Part shown: piece by piece, positions 7,931-14,793 of the stretch
How the letters are laid out: every line of letters starts with the position of its first letter
Position numbering within the stretch: position 1 is the first letter of the stretch
NCBI GenBank assembly: GCA_051155735.1
Contig: DAXETX010000072.1
Coordinates: 1 to 18,522, forward strand
Length of the DNA: 18,522 bases
DNA from: JASJCP01 sp051155735
GTDB taxonomy: Bacteria > Cyanobacteriota > Cyanobacteriia > Cyanobacteriales > Xenococcaceae
Reading direction: 5' to 3'
Notes under the pieces: model-generated
Databases searched by the model: none
Seen by the model: the letters and a program-made list of their open reading frames with translations, nothing else
Told to the model about the DNA's origin: nothing
Made by a program: the position numbers and the translations under genes

Positions 7931-9013
7931 TTAAACCATTTGATTGACCGCTAAGCGGTCTTCTGCCAAAATTCTGACGAGATCGATTCTGGTCAACATG
8001 ACATCTTCGTAGGTGGCAGTTCCTTTGATAAAAGGCTTAATGCCAGGAGCAACTGCTGTTGGCGTTGAAGTCAAGCGATCTTTTTCGACATACAACACAT
8101 CAAAAATGGCATCGACTACAATTCCTGCTTTAATATCGTCGATTTGAATGACGATGACTTGCTTATTGTCTTGGCGATTTTTCAACTCCAGTTGCAGAAT
8201 CGGCGACAAATCTACTAGGGTAATAACTTGTCCTCGGAGGTTGATATTGCCCAAAATATGCTCATGACAGCAAGGAATTTGGGTTATTTGGCGAATATCA
8301 ATAAATTCTTTGACGAATTCTAAATCAAAAGCCAAGTATTCGCCTCCGAGACTAAATACCGCTAAAGGTATTGTGGTACTAGTAACTAAATCGTCTAAAG
8401 TCTTACGCAGTTCTATGGCTCTTTGCTGAAAGATGGCTTTTTCTTTGGTTGTGGCTTGAGAACAATACAACTCATAAAAATTGCGGAGTAGGTTTTCTGA
8501 CTGCAAAGTTGTGGCAGTTTCGTCTGCTGCCTCTGGGGTCAACCCATTGGCTTCTGCATCCCAAATAATCGTGGCTACTTCGTTAGGCTGACGAATTAAA
8601 GTTTCAGAATTGAGCAAAATAATCGTCTGGTCGGCAACTTGAGCAATACCAGCAATAAAAGCCGTATTAAGATGATTCTCGCGACCATAATCAGGCTCGG
8701 TTTCAATCCAAGCATCGGGAATTGTTTGCACATCTAAAACTTCATTAATTACAATTCCGACTTGAATCATCTGCCATTCAATCACAATTACGCTATCGGT
8801 AAGAGTACAGGCTTGAATTGTCTGTCCTAGTCTGCGGTCTAAATGCATTATTGGCAACATTGTGCCTCTAAAATTGAGAATCCCAATAATGTCGGTTGGT
8901 GCTTCGGGGATCGGAGTGACTTCTGGTAGCTGAAAAATCTCCTTAACTAAGGTAGCGGGAATGCCAAATAACAGGTGATGTAAGCGAAAGATGAGATAGG
9001 ATTGTTCTTTCAT
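7931..9013 (-). CDS. cheW: double-domain CheW coupling protein
   Basis: This protein links the receptor tip to CheA in the signalling array. It has 360 residues, about twice a normal CheW, and shows two CheW-like units. The first (about 4-145) begins YLIFRLHHLLFGIP and carries ILNFRGTMLPIMHL. The second (about 212-352) has LAVFSLGGEYLAFDL and GNINLRGQVITLVDL. An alanine/threonine-rich linker of about 65 residues joins them. No catalytic residues are expected. The start lies 5 nt after the stop of the upstream PatA-type regulator, so the two are probably co-translated. With the CheW-like domain of CheA, the operon provides three CheW folds per CheA/CheW pair. A tandem CheW could bridge two receptors or two array positions, which is inference. 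Confidence 0.9.
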   Translation of the reverse strand: MKEQSYLIFRLHHLLFGIPATLVKEIFQLPEVTPIPEAPTDIIGILNFRGTMLPIMHLDRRLGQTIQACTLTDSVIVIEWQMIQVGIVINEVLDVQTIPDAWIETEPDYGRENHLNTAFIAGIAQVADQTIILLNSETLIRQPNEVATIIWDAEANGLTPEAADETATTLQSENLLRNFYELYCSQATTKEKAIFQQRAIELRKTLDDLVTSTTIPLAVFSLGGEYLAFDLEFVKEFIDIRQITQIPCCHEHILGNINLRGQVITLVDLSPILQLELKNRQDNKQVIVIQIDDIKAGIVVDAIFDVLYVEKDRLTSTPTAVAPGIKPFIKGTATYEDVMLTRIDLVRILAEDRLAVNQMV

Positions 9014-9018
9014 AAAGA

Positions 9019-10176
9019 CTAATTAAGAGAAAAAACGTATTTTCCAATCGTGGCTAATAGTTGTTGTTGATCTACTGGCTTGGTGAGATATTCTGTAGAG
9101 CCAGCAAATTTACCCTTGAATTTATCGAACATACCATCCTTGGCTGTGAGCATAATGATTGGTAAGTTTTCAAAATACTTAATCTTACGGATAGTGCGAC
9201 ACAGTTCGAGTCCGTCAATATCGGGCATCGTGACATCGAGTAGGGCTAATTGTACGGAGTTTTTGTAAGTGTTTAAAACTTTTAAGGCTTCCATGCCATT
9301 ACCTGCTAGTAGCAGCTTATAGCGATCGCCAACTGCGCGCTTAATCATCGTTTGCACCACAGGACTATCATCGACACTAAGAATCATCGGTAATTCAACA
9401 CGATCAACTTGCGATTCAGGCAAAGAAGCTGCTGGGATAGCAAAAGAATCAGTAACCGACTCATCGCCACCAAAAGTGATCCAGCCTTGTTTAACCCAGT
9501 GATAATAATCTTGAGCTAACTTTAAAGTGTCTTGATTAGTGGCTTCGGCGATTTCGCCGAGGGACTTTTTACCATCAACCCATTGCCGACAGTGTTGACT
9601 AACAGTAATACTCGATATCTTATTCAAGCCTTCAGACGTTAAATGAGGTACATCCCTAGCAGTAGTAATAACTGGTAGTAATTTACTCCACTCTAATTTT
9701 CGTTCTGCTAACTTGATCGCTAATTCTGACCACCCTAACCCCTCACAAGCCAAATCAAATTTGAGTTCAGGTAAAGAATTAATGACGCCACCAAAGGGCA
9801 AAACCTGCTCTAAAGTTTGCATCACATCTTGTATTAAGACAGATTCAAGCTGATGTGGTTTGAGCAATCTATAGCGTTTTAGCAGACTAAATAATTCTTC
9901 AAAAGAAGTTTTATCTTGAATTTTGTCAGCAGAAGTTTTAAGAGCAGCATTAATAATCGTAAGATCGAGTTTTTGCGCCACTCTTTGGGCGAAGGCTTCT
10001 GGTGTTACAAGTTGAGAACCTCCATAAACAATCCGACCCTGTCTAAGAGCAATAACTTGGGAAAAATTGGCATTTTCTAGGTTATTTGTCACATTAATCT
10101 GAAAAACTCCTTCAGAAGCTTTCTGCTCTAATTTAGATAGAACATCGTTCAAATTTCCCGCTTGAAAACTAATCAT
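9019..10176 (-). CDS. PatA/PilG-type response regulator (DUF4388-like N-terminus plus receiver)
   Basis: This 385-residue response regulator has its receiver at the C-terminus. The N-terminal part (about 1-240) begins MISFQAGNLNDVLSKLEQK and carries the ALRQGRIVYGG turn typical of PatA/DUF4388 domains. A helical, winged-helix-like middle follows (about 185-235). The receiver (about 262-385) has the acidic pair in SVDDSP, phospho-acceptor D314 in LLDVTMPDIDG, and a conserved TKP near the end. Proteins of this layout (PatA, PixG, PilG/TaxP1 relatives) are the usual first gene of cyanobacterial pili/phototaxis clusters and probably act as the output. It is the first gene of this operon, with the 353-bp divergent spacer upstream and cheW 5 nt downstream. 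No Shine-Dalgarno is visible at the ATG. I do not assign a symbol because several paralogues share this layout. Confidence 0.9.
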   Translation of the reverse strand: MISFQAGNLNDVLSKLEQKASEGVFQINVTNNLENANFSQVIALRQGRIVYGGSQLVTPEAFAQRVAQKLDLTIINAALKTSADKIQDKTSFEELFSLLKRYRLLKPHQLESVLIQDVMQTLEQVLPFGGVINSLPELKFDLACEGLGWSELAIKLAERKLEWSKLLPVITTARDVPHLTSEGLNKISSITVSQHCRQWVDGKKSLGEIAEATNQDTLKLAQDYYHWVKQGWITFGGDESVTDSFAIPAASLPESQVDRVELPMILSVDDSPVVQTMIKRAVGDRYKLLLAGNGMEALKVLNTYKNSVQLALLDVTMPDIDGLELCRTIRKIKYFENLPIIMLTAKDGMFDKFKGKFAGSTEYLTKPVDQQQLLATIGKYVFSLN

Positions 10177-10391
10177 TTTAATTACTTTGTGACATTGCTT
10201 GATTTCGTTCTAAAGATTAAGTTGGCAGTTCAAATAACTTAAAAAATAGAGTTAAGAAAACATATAAGTAAAAAACAATAAACTATAGTTTCAGTACCAA
10301 AGAAAATGTAATCAACAATTTTTCGGTCTGCTGACACTAATCATTCCCATAACAGTAATTAAAAACTACACAGTGATCGAAAAAAATTAGA

Positions 10392-10419
10392 ATTATAATT
10401 GTTTTCAAATAGTAGTAAA
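10392..10419 (-). promoter_or_regulatory. candidate promoter of the che operon
   Basis: On the minus strand, TTTACT (10419-10414) is followed after 16 nt by a perfect TATAAT (10397-10392). This would give a leader of roughly 200 nt before the PatA-type regulator gene. The AT-richness of the spacer makes chance matches likely. Confidence 0.3.
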
Positions 10420-10464
10420 GCTGAAATGCGGAATATTTATAACTTTTAATAAGAAATCTGGCAT

Positions 10465-10495
10465 TAACTCTCAAATCATTGATAATTTGAGGTTA
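10465..10495 (+). promoter_or_regulatory. stem-loop in the dehydrogenase leader
   Basis: TAAC plus CTCAAAT (10465-10468, 10470-10476) pair with ATTTGAG plus GTTA (10485-10495), leaving one bulged T and an 8-nt loop. The structure ends 34 nt before the start codon. It could be an operator dyad or a leader hairpin. No T-run follows, so it is not a terminator. Confidence 0.35.
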
Positions 10496-10529
10496 TTAAC
10501 AACCCTGTAACTAAAAGGGAAAGGCAGAT

Positions 10530-11897
10530 ATGGCGATCGCAACAGTTAACCCCACCACAGGTGAAACCCTAGCTACTTTTGCGCCGTTAACCGCAGCAGA
10601 AATTGCGACCAAGCTGGATTTGGCAGCAACAGCATTTGAAAAATATCGCAAAACCGAGTTTAAATCTCGTAGTAATTGGTTAAACCAAGCAGCAGCAATC
10701 TTAGAGCGAGATCAAGCTAAATTTGCCGAGATTATGACCCTAGAGATGGGTAAACCGATTAAAAGCGCGATCGCTGAAGTCGAAAAATGCGCCTGGGTAT
10801 GTCGTTTTTATAGTGAGAAAGCACCAGAGTTTTTAGCAGCTGTCCCCATCACTACCGATGCGAGTAGTAGCTATATTAGCTATCAACCTTTAGGGATTAT
10901 TCTGGCGGTGATGCCTTGGAATTTTCCTTTCTGGCAAGTATTTCGTTTCGTCGCACCAGCTTTAATGGCGGGAAATGTCGGCATTCTCAAACACGCCTCT
11001 AATGTACCTCAATGTGCTTTAGCAATCGAAGCTATTGTCAGAGAAGCAGGTTTTCCTGAAGGCACATTCCAAACTTTTTTAATTGGGGCAAAACAAGTAG
11101 CAACAGTTGTTGAAGACGAGCGAGTTAAGGCTGCAACCCTAACAGGAAGCGAACCCGCAGGAGCTAGTTTAGCTAGTATTGCTGGCAAAAATCTCAAAAA
11201 AACCGTCTTAGAGTTGGGTGGTAGCGATCCCTTTATTATCTTAGAAAGTGCTGATTTTGAAGCTGCGGTACAAATAGGGACAAAAGCCAGAATGCTGAAC
11301 AATGGACAATCTTGTATTGCTGCAAAACGGTTTATTGTCAGTGAGAGTATTGGCGATCGCTTTGAACAAGCCCTAGTAGCGCAATTTCAAGCCTTAAAAA
11401 TGGGCGATCCGATGGAAGAAGCTACGGATCTTGGACCTTTAGCAACGACAGCAATTCTCCAAGACTTAGAACAGCAAGTAGAAAGAGCGATCGCTCAAGG
11501 AGTAACAGTGCTGACTGGTGGCAAATCAATGAACGATAACAGCGGTAACTTTTATCCCCCAACAATTTTGACTAATATCGATCCTAATTCCGATCTTGCC
11601 AAAGAAGAATTTTTTGGTCCAGTAGCAATGGTCTTTCGCGTCTCAAATCTCGATGAGGCGATCGCTATAGCTAACAATACGCCCTTTGGTTTGGGTGCTA
11701 GTGCTTGGACGCAAAACCCGACAGAACAACAACGCTTAGTTACCGAATTAGAAGCTGGTGCAGTCTTTATTAATGGTTTAGTCAAATCCGATCCCCGTTT
11801 GCCCTTTGGTGGAATTAAACGCTCTGGCTATGGTAGAGAGCTAGGTAAAGAAGGAATTCAAGAGTTTGTCAACATCAAAACGGTCTGGATTAAATAG
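10530..11897 (+). CDS. gabD: NADP-type succinate-semialdehyde dehydrogenase
   Basis: This aldehyde dehydrogenase oxidises succinate semialdehyde to succinate. In cyanobacteria it partners 2-oxoglutarate decarboxylase to close the TCA cycle, and it can also serve the GABA shunt. Its 455 residues match the short cyanobacterial form. Catalytic and cofactor residues are all present: N131 in MPWNFPFW, K154 in ILKHASN, E228 in ELGGSDPF and nucleophile C262 in GQSCIA. LPFGGIKRSGYGRELG near the C-terminus is the usual closing motif. The ATG at 10530 has AAAGG 5 nt upstream. Five HIP1 octamers lie in the gene, one overlapping its start, which marks it as long resident. The 2-oxoglutarate decarboxylase gene is not in the window. 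Related dehydrogenases for other small aldehydes cannot be fully excluded by eye. Confidence 0.9.
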   Translation: MAIATVNPTTGETLATFAPLTAAEIATKLDLAATAFEKYRKTEFKSRSNWLNQAAAILERDQAKFAEIMTLEMGKPIKSAIAEVEKCAWVCRFYSEKAPEFLAAVPITTDASSSYISYQPLGIILAVMPWNFPFWQVFRFVAPALMAGNVGILKHASNVPQCALAIEAIVREAGFPEGTFQTFLIGAKQVATVVEDERVKAATLTGSEPAGASLASIAGKNLKKTVLELGGSDPFIILESADFEAAVQIGTKARMLNNGQSCIAAKRFIVSESIGDRFEQALVAQFQALKMGDPMEEATDLGPLATTAILQDLEQQVERAIAQGVTVLTGGKSMNDNSGNFYPPTILTNIDPNSDLAKEEFFGPVAMVFRVSNLDEAIAIANNTPFGLGASAWTQNPTEQQRLVTELEAGAVFINGLVKSDPRLPFGGIKRSGYGRELGKEGIQEFVNIKTVWIK

Positions 11898-11927
11898 AGT
11901 TATTCCAAAGTGATTATTTCTTATAGA

Positions 11928-11965
11928 TATATATCGATTTTTGGATATACTTATAAAATAAAGAT
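11928..11965 (+). promoter_or_regulatory. candidate promoter/operator region of the padR gene
   Basis: An AT-rich dyad, TATATC (11930-11935) and GATATA (11944-11949), precedes a TATAAA-like -10 candidate at about 11952. PadR regulators often repress their own operon through a dyad at this position. It does not match the classic ATGT-N8-ACAT PadR operator, so autoregulation is only a suggestion. Confidence 0.25.
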
Positions 11966-11981
11966 ATAGCTGGTCCATCTG

Positions 11982-12326
11982 ATGTCAACCAAAAATCAAG
12001 ATGATCCTTTAAATTTAACCTTGAACGAAGAAGCCATCTTACATACCCTGATGTTTCAAGAACGTTATGGCTTAGAAATCATGAATGCGATCGCCGAAGC
12101 CAGTAATGGCAAAAAAACCCTCAGCTTTAGTTCTCTCTATCCCACTCTCCGCAAGCTAGAAAAGCGCGGATTTGTTACATCCCGTTGGGGCGATGAAACC
12201 CCAGAAGCTACTACAGGAGCGCGCCGACGTTACTACAAAATTACTGGGAATGGTTTGCAAGCTATAGAAAAAAAACAGCAATTTTTGATAACTTTGCAAC
12301 ACTTACAACCATCATGGGGAAGCTAA
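11982..12326 (+). CDS. PadR-family transcriptional regulator
   Basis: This is a small winged-helix DNA-binding protein of 114 residues, a usual size for the PadR group with little more than the N-terminal domain. It shows the family pattern throughout: an N-terminal helix with EEAILHTLM, then RYGLEIMNAI, then the recognition-helix region SFSSLYPTLRKLEKRGFV (about 49-66). The wing contains GARRRYYKIT (about 83-92). A short C-terminal helix follows, and no long effector or dimerisation coiled coil is evident. PadR proteins are mostly repressors that respond to small molecules. The gene sits 3 nt ahead of a membrane-protein gene, so that neighbour is the most likely target or partner. It follows the dehydrogenase gene by 84 nt with its own candidate promoter. 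Confidence 0.9.
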   Translation: MSTKNQDDPLNLTLNEEAILHTLMFQERYGLEIMNAIAEASNGKKTLSFSSLYPTLRKLEKRGFVTSRWGDETPEATTGARRRYYKITGNGLQAIEKKQQFLITLQHLQPSWGS

Positions 12327-12329
12327 ATT

Positions 12330-12845
12330 ATGAAACAACATCGAAGAGGAATTACCAAGCAAATTACACAAAAGTTCCGAGGTTGGTTGCGACTTGTAAA
12401 AAATGCCTCAATTTATTTAACTTTAGAATTGGGAATTTATTTAATTTTCATCGGACTTATTAGTGTATTTATCTGGCTAGGATTTACTACTACTCTTGCT
12501 ATAGTTTTCAGTCTGATTTTGTTACTAGTTAGTTTATTAATCAGTACTATAACCCAGATAAAACAGCGTATTTTTCAGGAAAAAGCGCGAAAAAAATCTT
12601 ATTTTCAGGTTCGAGGCGAAGTTAAACTAGCTGATAATATTGCTCAAATTTTAGCCACTAAATCACCTAAAGAATGGGAAGAATATCAAGACTGGTTGTA
12701 CGATATTCTCTTAACTCGTCGTCAATTATTAGAGCGTAATTGTCCAAAATGGAAAGTTAGTGTTCTTACCTACTGGCGGTTATTAACCTTTTGCCTCACA
12801 ATTAGTTTACTCAAACTCAAAAGATTGACTCGCACTGCCAAATAA
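12330..12845 (+). CDS. hypothetical membrane protein encoded with PadR
   Basis: I do not recognise this family. The 171-residue protein has a basic N-terminus (about 1-25), two closely spaced membrane segments (about 30-50 and 53-75) and a charged cytosolic region (about 78-140) containing SPKEWEEYQDWLYDILLTRR. A further hydrophobic stretch (about 144-162) is followed by a basic tail. The basic start and the lysine/arginine-rich region after the second span suggest both ends face the cytoplasm. The start is 3 nt after the padR stop, and GGGGAAG at the end of padR can serve as its ribosome site, so the pair is almost certainly one operon. A role as a PadR-controlled membrane effector or sensor is plausible but unproven. 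Confidence 0.7.
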   Translation: MKQHRRGITKQITQKFRGWLRLVKNASIYLTLELGIYLIFIGLISVFIWLGFTTTLAIVFSLILLLVSLLISTITQIKQRIFQEKARKKSYFQVRGEVKLADNIAQILATKSPKEWEEYQDWLYDILLTRRQLLERNCPKWKVSVLTYWRLLTFCLTISLLKLKRLTRTAK

Positions 12846-12888
12846 GAGTTATCATCTTATCAAAAACTAGTTATTAATAATCTTTATT

Positions 12889-14367
12889 TTATTCTGTGGT
12901 GATTGGTAGTTCTACTCTAATAGTAGTTCCACTTCCAGGCTGACTAGTTAAAGAAATAGTTCCTTGATGCAAATCTACGGCTCTTTTGACAATAGCCAAC
13001 CCTAAACCTGTACCAGGAATATCTCCGACATTATTAGCTCGATAGAAAGATTCAAAAAGATGTTTTTGGGCTTCTAAAGGAATGCCAATACCTCGATCTT
13101 GAACTTCTAAAATTATCAAATTTTCTTGTCGAGTCAATTGTAAATTTACAGGTTGTTCCGAAGTCGAATACTTAAGCGCGTTAGATAATAAATTAGTAAT
13201 AATGTGCCATAAAAGTTTTTCATCAGCACTAATTTCTAGATTGTTTTCTGCCACAACAAGATTGATAACTCGGTCTTGATGAGATAATTTAACTTCTCGA
13301 ATAATTTGCTGACAAAATTCATTTAAATTAAGCTGATTATAATTAAGTTTTTGTTGTTTTGCTTCAGTTTTACTTAAAATCAAAACATCTTCTAGCAAAT
13401 ATTGCATATTCAAAGCAGCTTCTTTAATTAGAGATAAATAAAATTGATTTTCCTCTAAATTTAAACTACTTTTTGCTGTAGCTAAAGTGTCAACACAAAT
13501 TAAAATACTACTTAAAGGGTTACGAAATTCATGAGATGCCATCGAAATAAAACTTGATTTTAGCTCTTTTAATTCGGTTTCTTTGGCTAAAGCTTGCCTG
13601 ATCTCTGCCTCAGCTTTCCTTCTTAAAGTAACATCTCGTCCAATATAAACACAATTGAAAATTTCTTTGACTTCAGTAGGAGCTAAAAAACAGTTAAACT
13701 CTATTGCTACTCGCTCTTGAGAATCATCTTTAGTATTACAAAGAAATTCTAATTTTTGAGGTATATTTTCTTCAATACTAAGAGATTGAAAAATTTGCTG
13801 ATGATTAAATTTAGGATCGTTAATTATTTCGGTAATTTGGCGATTTAGAATTTCTGATGGCTCATAGCCCAAAATTATTTGAGTTGCTTTATTAGCTCGA
13901 TTGATAATTCCTTCGGAGTCACTAATTAATAAAATATCTCCCATGGACTCAACAATTTTGTTAGTACAATATTCAAATCTTTTAAGTGTATTAAGAGCAA
14001 TTTCAGCTTCATTGACTTTTTGATTAAAAGATTGCTGTAATAACATTAATTCTGTAACATCATCCAAAAAGATGATTAGATTCTCGGTAACTTTTTGAAC
14101 TGTAAGATTGAAATATAAATTAGAATTAAAAGCTATTTCTCTAGTAATTCCATTTAAAACAAAACTTTCTGACTCGTTTGATTCTAAACTAACTAAAGTA
14201 GCTTCTAAACCAATCAGTTCAGGAAAATTATTCCGAATATCTTGTCCTATTACTAAAGTTTCTGGTGATTCTGCATATCTTTTAGCACTAGGAGATAGCT
14301 GCAAAAGTTGAAAATTAGTATTGACAATCAGATAGCCTTGATTGTCTGACATTACTATAGAGTTCAC
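12889..14367 (-). CDS. PAS-domain sensor histidine kinase (cytoplasmic)
   Basis: This is a two-component sensor kinase with no membrane span, so it probably reads a cytosolic signal. A PAS-like N-terminal domain (about 6-110) is followed by a second, clearer PAS domain (about 130-250), which ends in the YIGRDVTLRRKAE linker. The HisKA domain carries phospho-accepting H279 in SMASHEFRNP. The ATPase domain (about 380-490) has the HIITNLLSNALKYS N-box, DRGIGIP and GTGLGLAIV. All kinase motifs look intact. The start given is a GTG at 14367. An ATG five codons later (14352) is equally likely and neither has a Shine-Dalgarno. No response regulator gene is adjacent, so it is an orphan kinase. It converges on the padR-linked gene with a 43-bp spacer. 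The PAS cofactor cannot be told from sequence by eye. Confidence 0.9.
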   Translation of the reverse strand: MNSIVMSDNQGYLIVNTNFQLLQLSPSAKRYAESPETLVIGQDIRNNFPELIGLEATLVSLESNESESFVLNGITREIAFNSNLYFNLTVQKVTENLIIFLDDVTELMLLQQSFNQKVNEAEIALNTLKRFEYCTNKIVESMGDILLISDSEGIINRANKATQIILGYEPSEILNRQITEIINDPKFNHQQIFQSLSIEENIPQKLEFLCNTKDDSQERVAIEFNCFLAPTEVKEIFNCVYIGRDVTLRRKAEAEIRQALAKETELKELKSSFISMASHEFRNPLSSILICVDTLATAKSSLNLEENQFYLSLIKEAALNMQYLLEDVLILSKTEAKQQKLNYNQLNLNEFCQQIIREVKLSHQDRVINLVVAENNLEISADEKLLWHIITNLLSNALKYSTSEQPVNLQLTRQENLIILEVQDRGIGIPLEAQKHLFESFYRANNVGDIPGTGLGLAIVKRAVDLHQGTISLTSQPGSGTTIRVELPITTE

Positions 14368-14404
14368 AATTATTTGCCGTTGTTTTGATTAGTTAAAAAT
14401 TAAA

Positions 14405-14440
14405 GCGATCGCTCTATCTAAGGCGATCGCTCTATCTAAA
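14405..14440. repeat. 18-bp tandem duplication containing HIP1
   Basis: Two tandem 18-bp units (14405-14422 and 14423-14440) differ only at the last base. Each begins with the HIP1 octamer GCGATCGC followed by TCTATCTAA. They lie in the gap between rpsU and the PAS kinase gene, 38 bp upstream of the kinase start. Confidence 0.85.
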
Positions 14441-14530
14441 CTGTTGATTAGTTATTTCACTATGCAGAATTGCCATTAGACAAGAGAAAATAACTTGTTG
14501 AAAGCTCTTAATATATAGAGATATACTTGC

Positions 14531-14707
14531 TTAACGGTAACGCTTTTTCCGACGCGCAATTGCTTTGCGTTTGCGTTTTTCGATAGGAGTTTCGTAGTGA
14601 CGGCGACGTTTGATGTCGGCAAAAATACCTGCTTTAGATACTTGGCGTTTGAATCGACGCAATGCGGATTCTATATTTTCATTCTGTCCAACAACCACTT
14701 GGGTCAT
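14531..14707 (-). CDS. rpsU: 30S ribosomal protein S21
   Basis: This is a small basic protein of the 30S subunit, located near the 3' end of 16S rRNA and linked to translation initiation. Its 58 residues match the family length. It starts MTQVVVGQNENIESALRRFK, continues with the VSKAGIFADIKRRRHYE segment and ends in a strongly basic tail (KRKRKAIARRKKRYR). The start is well supported by a near-perfect AAGGAGG 10 nt upstream. An out-of-frame ATG also lies inside that spacer. The gene is downstream of purH on the same strand but has its own consensus-like promoter in the 86-bp gap. The HIP1 tandem repeat lies beyond its 3' end. Confidence 0.96.
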   Translation of the reverse strand: MTQVVVGQNENIESALRRFKRQVSKAGIFADIKRRRHYETPIEKRKRKAIARRKKRYR

Positions 14708-14717
14708 TAAAATTCAT

Positions 14718-14724
14718 CCTCCTT
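14718..14724 (-). promoter_or_regulatory. strong ribosome binding site of rpsU
   Basis: AAGGAGG on the minus strand lies 10 nt before the rpsU ATG and is close to fully complementary to the 16S rRNA tail. It fixes the start codon. Confidence 0.8.
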
Positions 14725-14740
14725 AAAACTAACTATTTGG

Positions 14741-14768
14741 ATTATAGTGACTATTTTTCCACCATAAA
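14741..14768 (-). promoter_or_regulatory. candidate promoter of rpsU with an overlapping dyad
   Basis: On the minus strand a perfect TATAAT -10 (14746-14741) is preceded, after 16 nt, by TTTATG (14768-14763), a poor -35. A dyad, ATAAAG-TG-CTTTAT (14764-14777), overlaps the -35. It could act as an operator or as a weak 3' stem for purH, whose stop is at 14794. Confidence 0.5.
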
Positions 14769-14793
14769 GTGCTTTATCATATTATCACGATTT

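Larger units (their letters stand above)
10177..10529. other. 353-bp divergent intergenic region between the che operon and the dehydrogenase gene
   Basis: No coding frame of useful length is present. The stretch is very AT-rich. It holds a symmetric AATTATAATT (10391-10400) that gives a TATAAT on either strand, a TATAAC (10438-10443) on the plus strand and a stem-loop at 10465-10495. The promoters of both flanking units must lie here, because the first gene of each starts at its edge. Confidence 0.7.

Noticed and set aside
12842..12860. Inverted repeat ATAAGA/TCTTAT at the end of the padR-linked gene
   Set aside because: The stem is only 6 bp, AT-rich, overlaps the stop codon and has no T-run. 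It is too weak to call a terminator for the convergent genes.
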